Assembly (NCBI RefSeq): GCF_963966145.1
Contig: NC_091056.1
Span: forward strand, 2,316,771 to 2,380,770
DNA: 64,000 bases
From: Tenebrio molitor
Lineage: Eukaryota; Arthropoda; Insecta; Coleoptera; Tenebrionidae
Direction of reading: 5' to 3'
The notes below the pieces were generated by a model, which saw only the letters and a program-made list of their open reading frames with translations, had not been told where the DNA came from and made no database searches. Positions 33,894-43,799 of the stretch are shown piece after piece (the first letter of the stretch is position 1; every line of letters begins with the position of its first letter). The translations under genes and the position numbers were made by a program.

Positions 33894-36478
33894 AAATATT
33901 GGAAATAACTATATTAATAACATAATTACATAAACATTTTTGTTTTATAATACAAAAATTTCCGATAATATTCCGGAATCTGGAAAAGTGCCCCGAATGC
34001 TTGCAGCATTTCCATGTTGAATGGCAAGGGAAATCCTCTCGAAAAGGAATTTCTTTGATTTTGAATCGCCTGATTCCGCGGTAAGTCGGTTTCCGATGAC
34101 ATTAATGAAATCGATGGCTTCTTTGCACCAAGGGCCTAGGGTTTCAAATGATAAAATTTTAAACACGTAGTTTGACGAAATGATTGAACTATATTTGCTA
34201 TGTTTGCGTTTGCAAGCCATTTCAGCGGCAGAACCTGAGACTTCAGATGATTTCAATACGTAACTGTCTGCAAGTGTATCTACAACAGTAACGTCCCAAA
34301 CCAAAGGTTGACCTTTAATCCACGGTACTAAAGTCATCCCATCTGGGCGTTTTCCGTCATTTCGAGAGAGTCCGTTTGGTTCTAAAGTTGAATTCACATG
34401 AATAGAAGTTAAAGACCGGTTGATAATGGAATTAATTTCAGTGTGTCTTGAAAATCTACCACTGCTTTTGAAACAACTTAGACCGTGGGTGCCAATTTCG
34501 TCAACTTTCGCATTGCATTTGCAAATATGAGGTGTACAAAGATTACAACCCAATCTTAAACCAATACAAACTTGGAAGGAAGTGTTATCTAAAAGAGTAC
34601 CAATATTAGGAGAAGGTATTGCATGTAACCAAGATCCTGATTCTCTGCATTGCAAAGCCTTAAAACGTCATTGGCAATTATTCCTTTGATATTAATATTA
34701 TCCCAATTCTTCTGAAATTGTGGGATTGTTGGTATTTCGTTCTCATTTGCTACACCGCAGACTAAAGCTTCATCATAATGGTGAATATTAAGCTCATTAT
34801 CCTTTGAGTTTAGTAATAAAAAAACAAGCTTTTTAACCCCATTAATTGAAGATAGGAAAGCAGGGAGGCAAATATCGGAAATGCGAATTCCCAGACCACC
34901 AAATCTAATCGGTAAAGTGGACTGACGCCATTGTAAATCAGTTAAACGTAAATTAAGTATTCTCTCTAAACAAGACTTTAAAGAAGAATCAATTGAGTTA
35001 ACATAATTAGAAAATTTCCAAAATGGAGTTGTTCTTAATAAAAAATTAAATTTTCGTATAAAAAGACAGTTTTTGATTAAAGTATAAGCCACGTGTCTGT
35101 TAAGGAGTTCAGCTTTGTTTAAAAGATTTTCAACTGTAATTATAGTTTTTTCGACGGTGTTTTTGAAACCTTGGTCAAAGATTGGAGAACCTAAAAGAGA
35201 TAAACTTTCTCGGTCACAGATTTTAATGCCTGGTGCTAAATTTTGAAATTCCTTTATGACTTTTAAATCTGTGTCTCCAGAACAGTTAAAGATTTCGCAT
35301 TTGTTAAAGTTTAATTCAAGACCAATTTTTCTGGATAAATTGATAACTTTCTTAAAGTCGGACAAAACTACTTCTGGGTAATCAGGTAGGGTTCCATCAT
35401 CTAAATACCAAATATTCAGTTCAGAATCCAAAGATAAAATAATTGGTTGAATGGCAAGACTAAAAATCATAGGACCACAAGGATCTCCTTGTTGAGCTCC
35501 AACAGAAGAAGAAATTAAATGATCACCAAAAAATAAAGTTGAAGGATCTCTATAGCATTGATAAAGATAAGGGTACAGAAGTGGTGTATGACATTGGACT
35601 TCTTTCAGAATACAATCCCGTTCGACTGAGTTAAAGGCGTTTTTGAAATCTAATTTAAGAAGAACTTTGCCACGGTTTTGATCGTTATTAACAAAGGTTC
35701 GTGTGGTATGAATTGCTGCTTCGCATCCTAGTTTAGTTGCAACTCCAAGTTGGTGTGGAGATAAATACGAATTTACAGTATTACGACTTTGAAAATAGGC
35801 TAGCTTTGAGGTCAATCTTCGCAAACAGTTTCCAATAGCGATCGGTCTAAGTCCTCCATCTTTCTTGTTAAGGGCACATAAAGACGCACCATACAGTAAA
35901 TGGCAGATTTCTGAAGGAAGTTGCCCAGATAATAAAAAATTGCACAGTTTGGTTAAAGCTCTTAGTGCCTTCTGACCTGCTTCACCCGCTGACAAAGATA
36001 TAATATCTTTCAAGTATTGTGGTCTCATGCCATCTAAACCTGGTGAAGAACCGGCAGGAAATGAATTGATAGCTTCTCGAACGTTTTGCTCATTGGCTAT
36101 TAAACTAATGTCTCCTGGTTTGGAAGGGTCTGGGAAAAAAAGTTCGCGAGATGGTGAAAAATGTTTTTTTTTTAAGTTCTTCGGCAACATCTTCGTTGAA
36201 TGAAGCTAATGAGTCATCCGAGGACAATAATTTAACAGCTCCTCTGATATCAAAATCGGCTACTTTTGCTTCCACTTTCTTATCTAATGATAAATTTGTA
36301 CGTTTCTTAGAACCAGTTCGTATTTGAGGTACTTCAAAATTAGAAGGATTTCCTTTTATATGCTTATTCAACGACTTATCAGATTTCTCTGCTACATTGA
36401 AAGCTCTATACGAAAAAAGTAAAAGATTCTCAAAGGATGATAATGATTTGGTCGAAAGACAATTATTAATAATGGAAC
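33894..36478 (-). pseudogene. RLE-type non-LTR retrotransposon B, 5'-truncated
   Basis: The reading starts inside the protein near 36,478, passes a frameshift at a T-run (about 36,170) and has SSPGLDGMRPQYLKDIISLS, KKDGGLRPIAIGNCLRRL, LLKLDFKNAFNSVERD (first catalytic Asp), GAQQGDPCGPMIFSLA and WYLDDGTL. A frameshift near 34,640 leads to RLGCNLCTPHICKCNAKVDE with GTHGLSC (CCHC) and GKRPDGMTLVPW...LVWDVT, the endonuclease core; the stop is at 33,945. A near-identical 17-18 bp direct repeat flanks it (36,479-36,496 and 33,877-33,893), a target duplication inside the Myb gene. It is 5'-truncated relative to LINE A. Confidence 0.85.
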
Positions 36479-36896
36479 TTAATTTATTTACACATTAGAT
36501 TACCTGTTTCTAAAAAATCCCCTCACATACAGAGGCTATGCCAGTCATTCTTGTGCCCAAGATGTCATTTATTATGGCCTCTGTTGAGCTTTCCTTCGCT
36601 GGTTGACTGGGACCTCCACCAGTGCCCTTTCGGTATGTTTTGTCCGCAGCGTGGTTGCGGACTGCTAGTTTCTTTAAATTTGCCCATTTTTCTTTCAGCA
36701 CCTTGGGGTCGCGTGGTAAACTTCCCGATAATGATTTAAAACTGTCGGCTAGTTTTAACCACGCGTCGGCTTTTTGTTTCTTGGTTAAAAGTCCAGTCTG
36801 TTTACACTCTATTGTAAATTTATTTTTGTTCACAAGTTCCACCAATAAGTTTACTTCACTGTCTGTAAAGTTTTTTGATCTTCTACAACAGTCCAT

Positions 36897-39609
36897 TTTT
36901 TTTATTTTTTTTTTTTATTAATTTTATTGCCACAGCTACGAGGGCCATACAGCAATTTTACATTAGCATAGTTATAGTGCGTTATAGGTTCTTTATAAGT
37001 TTTATACTCCTGAGGAAGGACTTCAATTTGAACCAGTCTTCGAAAAGCATAGAGTAGTTTCCACAGTTCACTTGGCATGCCTTGCGGGAGTTGATCAGGG
37101 CTGGGCAGTCACGTAGAATGTGTGTAATAGTCAAATCAGACTGTTGGCAGAATATGCATAGGGGTCTATCCTTCTGGTTGAGGAGGTATGAGTGTGTTAG
37201 AGTAGAGGTGTATGTCCCAACCGCAATCGCGATAGAATTACTTGAGACCTCCGATCCAGAGGAAGGTGAAGATCTTGATTAACAGAGGGTGTTTCCGATG
37301 CAGATGCGAGGAGTCCAAGTCCCATTGGGATTGCCAGGTGTTTATTACGGCTGATTTGATGATAGATTTCCAGTCGGTGTAAAGACCGTAGTTTGTTTCC
37401 GGTAATGCAGCATCCAAAGCGGCCGATTTAGCTAGTTCGTCCGCTCTCCCGTTGCCTGTAATACCCACATGAGAAGGCGTGTACATAAACATAGGCTCCT
37501 TATTCAACAGGAGGGCTGTTTTACGTTCTTCGGCAATCTTCTGCACTAGGGGATTAGTGGAGTAACGATGTTGTATCGCCTGGAGTGCACTATGGGAATC
37601 ACTGCATATAATGAAGTTACCGTCAACATGTCTCAGTGCCAGCTGTACGGCTTCTAACAAACCTGCTAGTTCCGCACAGAAAATACTACCATAAGGTGGT
37701 AACTTTATCTTGAGTTCCCGTGTAGACGTGTGGACAGCCGCTCCCAGTGCGCCGCTTATTTTAGATCCGTCTGTGTACAAGAACGTTGCTGTTGGGTATT
37801 TAGAACGTAGTCTGCAGAATTCTTGACTTATGATACTTGGGTTGGTAACGTTTTTACTATAGGTGGCCAGGTCAAACAGTATTTTTGGGGATGGTATGCT
37901 CCATGGTGGGATTCTAAGTTCTGGTTTATAAAAAGATGGCGGGAATGAAAGTGAATGTCTTTGGAGATACAAGTGAATGCGCTCGGCTATAGGCATAAAG
38001 GAGAGTTTTGTGTGTTTAGGGACAGTTTCCAAGGGTGGATAGAGCAAACTGTGGTTAGGATGAGATGGCTGAGAGTAGATTTGCGCGGCATAGTTAAGAG
38101 TCAGTTGTTCGAATCTCAGTTGTAGCGGCATTTCGCGTGAGAGAACATACAAGCTGTCGCTTGGTGTGGTGCGGTAAGCGCCTAGAATGATCCTTAGAGC
38201 AGCCCTCTGAAGAACCTCAATTGGCTCCCTCGTAGTCTTACTGCAGGCACCATAGGCAATTAATCCGTATTCAAGTCTTGATCTAACTAAGCTTTTGTAA
38301 ACCGATAAAAGGATGCCTGTATCTGCACCCCATGTATGATGTCCCAAGATTCTCAGTAGGCCAATTTGCTTATTGCAGGATGAAACTATCGAAGAAATAT
38401 GACTTTTCCAAGTGAGCTGGGAGTCAAATATGACTCCTAGAAAGCGAATACAGGGTACTTTTTCTATTGTCTGATTATAGAGAGTTAAGGTTGGTGTGTA
38501 ATCTGTCCTTCTCTTACTGAAAACTATATATTTTGTCTTTTCTGAGGAGAAGTGAAAACCCGTAGAATGTGACCAGGCTTCAAGATTGCGCAAAGTATCC
38601 TGTAGCTCTTCGTCGAGGGTTTCTAAATTCTTTCCTGTTGCGAAGACAACAAGATCGTCTGCATATATCGCAGAAAGACTTGGAAATGAGATCTGCTGTT
38701 GTATAGAGTTTAACGCTATAAGGAAAAGAGTCGGGCTTAACACTGATCCTTGAGGGCAGCCGTTTTCTGGCGTTCTTTCGCTGGATGTGCATCCATTTGC
38801 CCTCACAGTGAACATTCGATTCTTTAAAAAGTTACTAATAAAATAATGAATATGTCCTTGAAGACCCCAGGAGCTCAATGTCTTCAAAACACCGTGTTGC
38901 CAGGTCATGTCAAAAGCCTTTTCTAAGTCGAAAAAAAGGCAAAGAGTCTTTTGATTTAAGTTAAAAGCTTCGCGAATTTTGGACTCCAGAAATATAATGT
39001 TGTCCATTATTGATCTTTGCTTCCGAAACCCATTTTGTGTGTTCGCCAATAAATGGTTGGTTTCCAAAAACCACAACAGTTGCTAATTTATCATTTTTTC
39101 AACTACTTTACAAGCATTGCAGGTCAAGGAGATCGGACGATATGAATCTAGAGACGATGACTGCTTATTTGGCTTCTTTAACGGTAAAACGACGGCCCTC
39201 GACCATAGGACAGGAAACGAACGCCTGGTCCACATCAGATTTACCAACTCTAGGAAGTGCTGCTTGGTTCGCCGTGACATATTTTGCAGAAATGCCAGGG
39301 GGATGTCGTCAGGACCAGGACATGTGCGGCGCGAGTTCTCAAGTTCGTCCAAAGTAAATCTGTCATTAATAGGTTGATCGTTGGCGTCCTCAACATCTAA
39401 TGTTTCTTCCTCAGCGGTGTCTTTAATAGTAAGAAATTGTTGGCAGTAGTGTCTGGTGCTTGAGGAGTTTTCGAACTTTGTAGCTAACGCTTCGGCTGTA
39501 GCCTCATTTGAGAGAAAAGCTTGATTCTGTCCATCTATTAGAGTTATATTTGGGTTTGAGTTGCCTCCTTTTATTCTTCTAACCTTGCTCCAGACTTCTG
39601 TAATGGGGA
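36897..39609 (-). pseudogene. LINE C: I/R1-group retrotransposon with RNase H, 5'-truncated
   Basis: Coding enters at about 39,608 (VPITEVWSKVRRIKGGNSN), passes a TAA at 39,083 and runs to 37,238 in one frame of 612 codons. RT motifs include LFFDLEKAFD and YADD (residues 138-141). An RNase H domain follows with D436, E469, D493 and D546 (TDGSK, CAEL, SDSHSAL, GNGRADE). A frameshift near 37,255 leads to a C-terminus with PLCIFCQQSDLTITHILRDC, a zinc-binding tail, ending near 37,000. The 3' end is an A-rich tail at 36,897-36,925. ATGGACTGT occurs on both sides (36,888-36,896 and 39,610-39,618) as target duplication. The APE domain and ORF1 are missing. RT and RNase H look intact apart from the stop and frameshift. 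Confidence 0.86.
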
Positions 39610-39667
39610 CAGTCCATTTTCTAAATGCGAAATAGAAAATTGTAACGAGTATATTGCAAAGATAAAT

Positions 39668-39964
39668 ACAGGGTGATCCAAGTTTTTTTTTAAATGCTCT
39701 AACAACTTTATTTCTTGTCCGATTTCAATAAGCGAATATATCAAATGAAAAGGCGTTTAAGGGACTATAAACTGCCATATAATATTTATTTTTTAAAGAA
39801 GCAGTTAAAGTGAGGTGATATTTAACTTTCTTATTTTAAATTGCGAGATATGTTTTTCATTACTTATTTTTAAAATCACTATTTTTCTAAACATTGCCGT
39901 AGAGAAATATAATTTGTTTTTTGAAAAGTTTTGAAGAAATAAAAATGTTTAATAAACAATAATA
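39668..39964. other. Possible mariner-type left end; otherwise nothing
   Basis: TACAGGGTGATCCAAG at 39,667 looks like the left end of a mariner-type element. No right partner was seen and no coding remains follow. Confidence 0.35.
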
Positions 39965-40197
39965 GAGACATTTTAATGAAAAAGCAAATAAAATCAAGTT
40001 GCTTTGTGAGACCTGCCAGCTAGAGCTAATCGTGAGTTAAAATGAATACCTTTGAAGAAATGACCGACATGCTACATGTCAGATCTAAACTTCATTCGAG
40101 GTACGGAAACAGCGTGTCCTTGTCAAATTCTTTGCGTAACAAATGCTCTACCTGACAGCAACTCGATTTTATTCGCTTTTTCATTAAAATGTCTCAG
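39965..40197. mobile_element. MITE with about 39-bp inverted repeats
   Basis: GAGACATTTTAATGAAAAAG and the next 19 bases recur inverted at 40,159-40,197 with two mismatches. TA lies on each side. The unit is about 233 bp and of Tc1/mariner type. Confidence 0.78.
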
Positions 40198-41049
40198 TAT
40201 AACTCAGTATTATTGTGATTCTGCTCTGTACTAAGACCATCACTTACAAATACAGGTTTCATAATTTCTTTCCCATAAGCATTATCAGTTGAACAAGGTC
40301 ATCGTATGCTTTTCCAATATCAACTCGATTGCTTTGGAATAGTAAATTTACTTTATTCAGTTCATGTAATATAGGTTTTAATACTGTTAGATATAACACA
40401 ATTTAACACGAATACAACACTACGTTCTTTTAGACCGCCCAAAATGAGCGCCAAGGGCCACATTAAAATTTGTGAAGCCAACTCTCTGAAAATACCGCCC
40501 AAATGGCGCTAAAGCGCCACATCTGGCGACCCTGCCGTTGCCAGCGCATCGAACTAACCTGACACTAAACGTCTGTTGCAAAAAGCACTAGATTAGCAAA
40601 CTTGCCACTAGATGGGGTGGGGGATAGGAGAAGTCAAGGTTGGTAGAACTGACTAATTTGTATAGTAGGTTGCCTCATTGAAAATTGGGGGGCGGGGGGA
40701 AAAGTAACTCGTGACGTAAAATGAACCCAGAAATTTTGAGTTTTCGAATAGAACCCAAAGTTCATAAGCTCCGTGGGGTTTATTTGGTGGTTTTTTGGGT
40801 TTTATTCTAATGAGGGAACACTTAATGCGTGATCGACAGACTCTGTAGTAAAAGTTTAGTGTATTATGTTATGACGTCACGAATAACGAAGTGTAATAAA
40901 CTAAAATCATAAAAATTTACGTCTATTATAAAATTAGACATGTAAAAAAAAGTACAACATTTTTGCAAACAACAACCTCCTAACAGCTAACAAAACAAAA
41001 TATTTGGTTTCATTATTTGGACAATTTGGAATTATAACGAACAGCCTTT
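40198..41049. other. No gene seen
   Basis: Includes a short direct repeat of a CCGCCCAAAATGAGCGCC-type motif at 40,435-40,515 and a G-rich run near 40,688. Nothing coding. Confidence 0.45.
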
Positions 41050-42047
41050 TTCAAGAGTTTTTCACATGGTTTCCAAGTAAAACATTTTTGTCTTTATTAA
41101 ATTTAATTTGGTGAATATCCTTTCTGCTGCAGTACAACTGTGCGCCAGACTCATCGAGTTAAAAACAAAGTTACAAATTTCATTGAACATTCTATCATTA
41201 TCACTGTAGCGTCACCCAGGTACATTTTTTCCTGGGGAGGACACTTTTCAGTCCACATTGGGCTTATTTCTAACAGGAGTGTTATTCACATATGAAGGCT
41301 TCATATAATTTTTAAGAATTGTCATATAAATAAGGCAATTGACTTGCTTCAGATAGAAATTCTACGTTGATTTTGTTGATCTGAGGTAGGATATATGACA
41401 GAAAAGTATAGTACATTTTATTTATAGAGTTATTTAAACCTTCAACTATTTGAGACAATCGATTCAATTTATCCTCATCATAAGCAGCCAGTCTGAAGTA
41501 CATCTTTAAAGCCTCCGATTGTTCCAACATTCTTGAAACTACAGCCAAGAAATATAAATAATAATTTTTAATTTTTTAATTTTTTTTATTAGTTCAAATA
41601 TCTCAGTTATTTTTGAATTAGGAACGATATCCTTCAAAAGTGGAATTAAATGATCAACTATCTGCAGTGCTACATTGTGCACTGCAAAAAAAACATACTC
41701 AAACGTATTTCAAAATTTCTTACTTGTTTATCTTGGTCTTCATTTTTCTGTACAAAATAATGTTTGCACTGTTGATTTGTCTTTATAAACTTGACCTTTT
41801 TTATATGTCCGGTACCTTTGGAATGTTTATGTAATTCAGATTTTCCATGGGTGATAATAACGTTGCAAGCACTACATCTGCATTTATAAATATCATTTGG
41901 GATTTTCTCTAACCACCCCTGAAATTCTTCGATTTTTTACCAGTCTTCATCAAACTTCTTTTTTCGATATTTGTATTTCTTAGGTTTGCTTGGGCCCGCT
42001 TTTTCACTACTGTTATCACTGTAATCACCACTAGTACTGGTAGTCAT
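41050..42047 (-). pseudogene. hAT transposase, decayed and shortened
   Basis: ATG 42,047 opens a leader rich in Ser, Lys and Tyr; the finger follows with EEFQGWLEKIPNDIYKCRCS, ACNVIITHGK and LHKHSKGTGH (C2H2-like TTF/BED type). After stops, 41,548-41,312 gives RMLEQSEALKMYFRLAAYDE and NSINKMYYTFLSYILPQINK, the segment after the catalytic core. The end has NFVFNSMSLAHSCTAAERIF and TKLNLIKTK, the dimerisation domain, near 41,170-41,080. The catalytic centre is largely deleted. Confidence 0.72.
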
Positions 42048-42084
42048 TTTAAACCATTCTAAACATAACCCAAAAACCTAAAAA

Positions 42085-42400
42085 GAATACAACTAATAAA
42101 CGTCATTGTTGACTTGACCTACTTGTGGAATTTTCGATTTTTTTCTGGCTAGACAGCCTCAGGGCGTCCTCCTACATCGTTTACCACCACTAAAACCTTG
42201 TGCAAATGAATTTTCCTTGCCCTTTGGTTATACTAGACATTGATGCGACCTTGACGCGACCTTGAAACACAGGGCATTTGCACAAGGTTTGAGTGGTGGG
42301 AAAAGATGTAGGACGACGCCCTAAGGGTGTCTGACCAGAAGAAACGCGAAATTTCTACAAGTTGGTAAAGATAAAGTCAACAATTACCGTAATAAAGAAC
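42085..42400. mobile_element. Foldback element with arms of about 120 bp
   Basis: The left arm (about 42,085-42,205, with CAGGGCGTCCTCCTACATCG) pairs with the right arm (about 42,270-42,400, with GATGTAGGACGACGCCCT). Pairing extends outward through CTGG...TGTTGAC on both sides. Small mismatches occur. No coding capacity; a foldback or MITE. Confidence 0.78.
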
Positions 42401-42836
42401 AACCGAAGATAAGTAAAAGTTTGATTAACCTAATAATCGGTGTTCGGACAGATTTAGGTGATTTAAGTAGTGGGAGACGATTTCATGAACGTGCGGCATA
42501 GTACTTGCAGGGCGTCGCGTCGGGCCCAATGTAATTTCACGATTTAATAATCGTTTGTCTGTTTTTTGAAGCAGTACAAGACTCGACAGATTACCTGGCG
42601 TCTTATGGTTTGAATATTGTTTCCATTACTATTTGATAATTTATTTTTTACTTTACAACCTTATCGAATTTTATTCAAATAAATTCGCTAAACTCTTGGG
42701 ACGCCACCGGACATTGCTTCCGTCTCACGCTGAATAAAAACGGAACAGAAACTCGGCAAAAACCATACAGTCGACCTGTTCAGTAATAAACACCATCGCA
42801 AGTCTGTTATAATATGAAACCACATCAATAGCTGAC
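42401..42836. other. No gene seen
   Basis: AGGGCGTCGCGTCGGGCCCAAT at 42,510 resembles AGGGCATCGCGTCGGGTTCAAT at 58,106 inside the 2.35-kb LTR. This stretch may therefore hold a piece of a related LTR, but I could not set its limits. Confidence 0.35.
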
Positions 42837-42896
42837 TTCCATATCCCCACCACAGTTATCAGCTATTAGGATAAACAAACCGGCAAGGTTATGTTG
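42837..42896 (+). repeat. Left inverted repeat of the THAP mini-element
   Basis: TTCCATATCCCCACC and then TTATCAGCTATTAGGATAAA through CAAG[G/A]TTATGTT recur inverted at 49,037-49,096 with about five mismatches in 60. Together they bracket the BEL/Pao copy and the THAP fragment. Confidence 0.72.
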
Positions 42897-43215
42897 CAAA
42901 CCTGTGTTCTGAAGTTTTGAAGTTTCTATCGGGCTTCACTGAATAAAAAATAAGTATGTTCGGCGGAAGAACATAATATGTATGTCGAAGGACCAGGATC
43001 CCAGAAGAAGACACTTTGTTGGGTTTTTGTAGTTTATTAACTTAACTAGGGGCTACATGTATTTTCGGTTCGACGATGCACTACCGAGTTCAGATACAGA
43101 GTCAATCTAGAGCTACAGAGTGTGTTTTTTTATAACGCACAAAAAACTGCTGCGTAGGCGTGGAGCCGTGCTCCGATCGCTGCCGGAAACGTCCGAACAA
43201 GTACGGGCGTTAACA
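42892..43215 (-). repeat. 3' LTR of BEL/Pao copy 1
   Basis: On the minus strand it starts TGTTAACGCCCGTAC, has TTATAAAAAA and later AATAAA, and ends GTTTGCAACA. A purine-rich tract (GGCGTGGGAGGA) lies directly upstream at 43,216-43,230, as expected of a polypurine tract. Length is 324 bp. The first 142 bases recur at 48,511-48,652. Confidence 0.78.
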
Positions 43216-43799
43216 TCCTCCCACGCCACAAAAATGAATGTACAAAAATGTGATATAACAAATTATGCCAAAACAAAAAATTTTTTGACTGAAAAGGCCC
43301 TAAGCCAATAACACATGTCCACAACAATACTAAACAACAAACAATATATACAAATATAAAATACCAAAATGAATTAAAATTGAATAAAATGTTTTAGAAC
43401 TACGCTACACAAATAATGTTCAGTTTTTTTGGTTTACATTTTCACATAAGGACCTTTTAAGCACTTTCATTGTCCACTGGGAGTTCATATACCCGATTTG
43501 CCGCACGTTTGGTCACTCCACTTATTGTCTTCACTGATACGACATCCAGTAATTCCATCGCTACCTGGATGTAATTCGACAATGCGGCCTAGCTTCCACT
43601 GTAGGGGTGGTACGTTTTCTTCTCGCAAAATTACCGTGGACCCCACCTTTAATGGGCGTAGATTCGTCTTCTGCCATTTGTTCCGGGGTTGTAATTGGTT
43701 TAAATATTCGGTCGACCAGCGCCTCCAGAACTCTTGGCGTAACTTCTGGACTCGTTGCCATCTTGACAGCCTATTGTCTGGTACTTCACCTAGATTATA

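Larger units (their letters stand above)
32381..36896 (-). pseudogene. Myb/SANT-like Harbinger accessory gene, cut by two insertions
   Basis: ATG 36,896 opens MDCCRRSKNFTDSEVNLLVE and continues with KEKWANLKKLAVRNHAADKT and YRKGTGGGPSQP, a regulatory-protein-zeste/Myb-SANT domain with the TGGG linker. The reading reaches about 36,510 and is then interrupted by LINE B (33,894-36,478). It resumes at about 33,860 with ATEPQTVPIVEIIEAPQEDV and KNGKKYTK, and is interrupted again by a solo LTR (32,781-33,699). It resumes as IYDIINMLLRKIVDWSEYTP, and after a probable short intron ends in a coiled coil (RRKEAEEQRKVELHKITLAH) at about 32,381. In Harbinger transposons this protein binds the ends and helps bring the transposase to the nucleus. 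A third insertion, LINE C, touches its start codon. Confidence 0.72.

Noticed and set aside
36510..36896. Treating the Myb/SANT frame as a stand-alone host regulator
   Set aside because: Its reading resumes beyond LINE B and again beyond the solo LTR, and it converges with a Harbinger transposase, so it belongs to the transposon.
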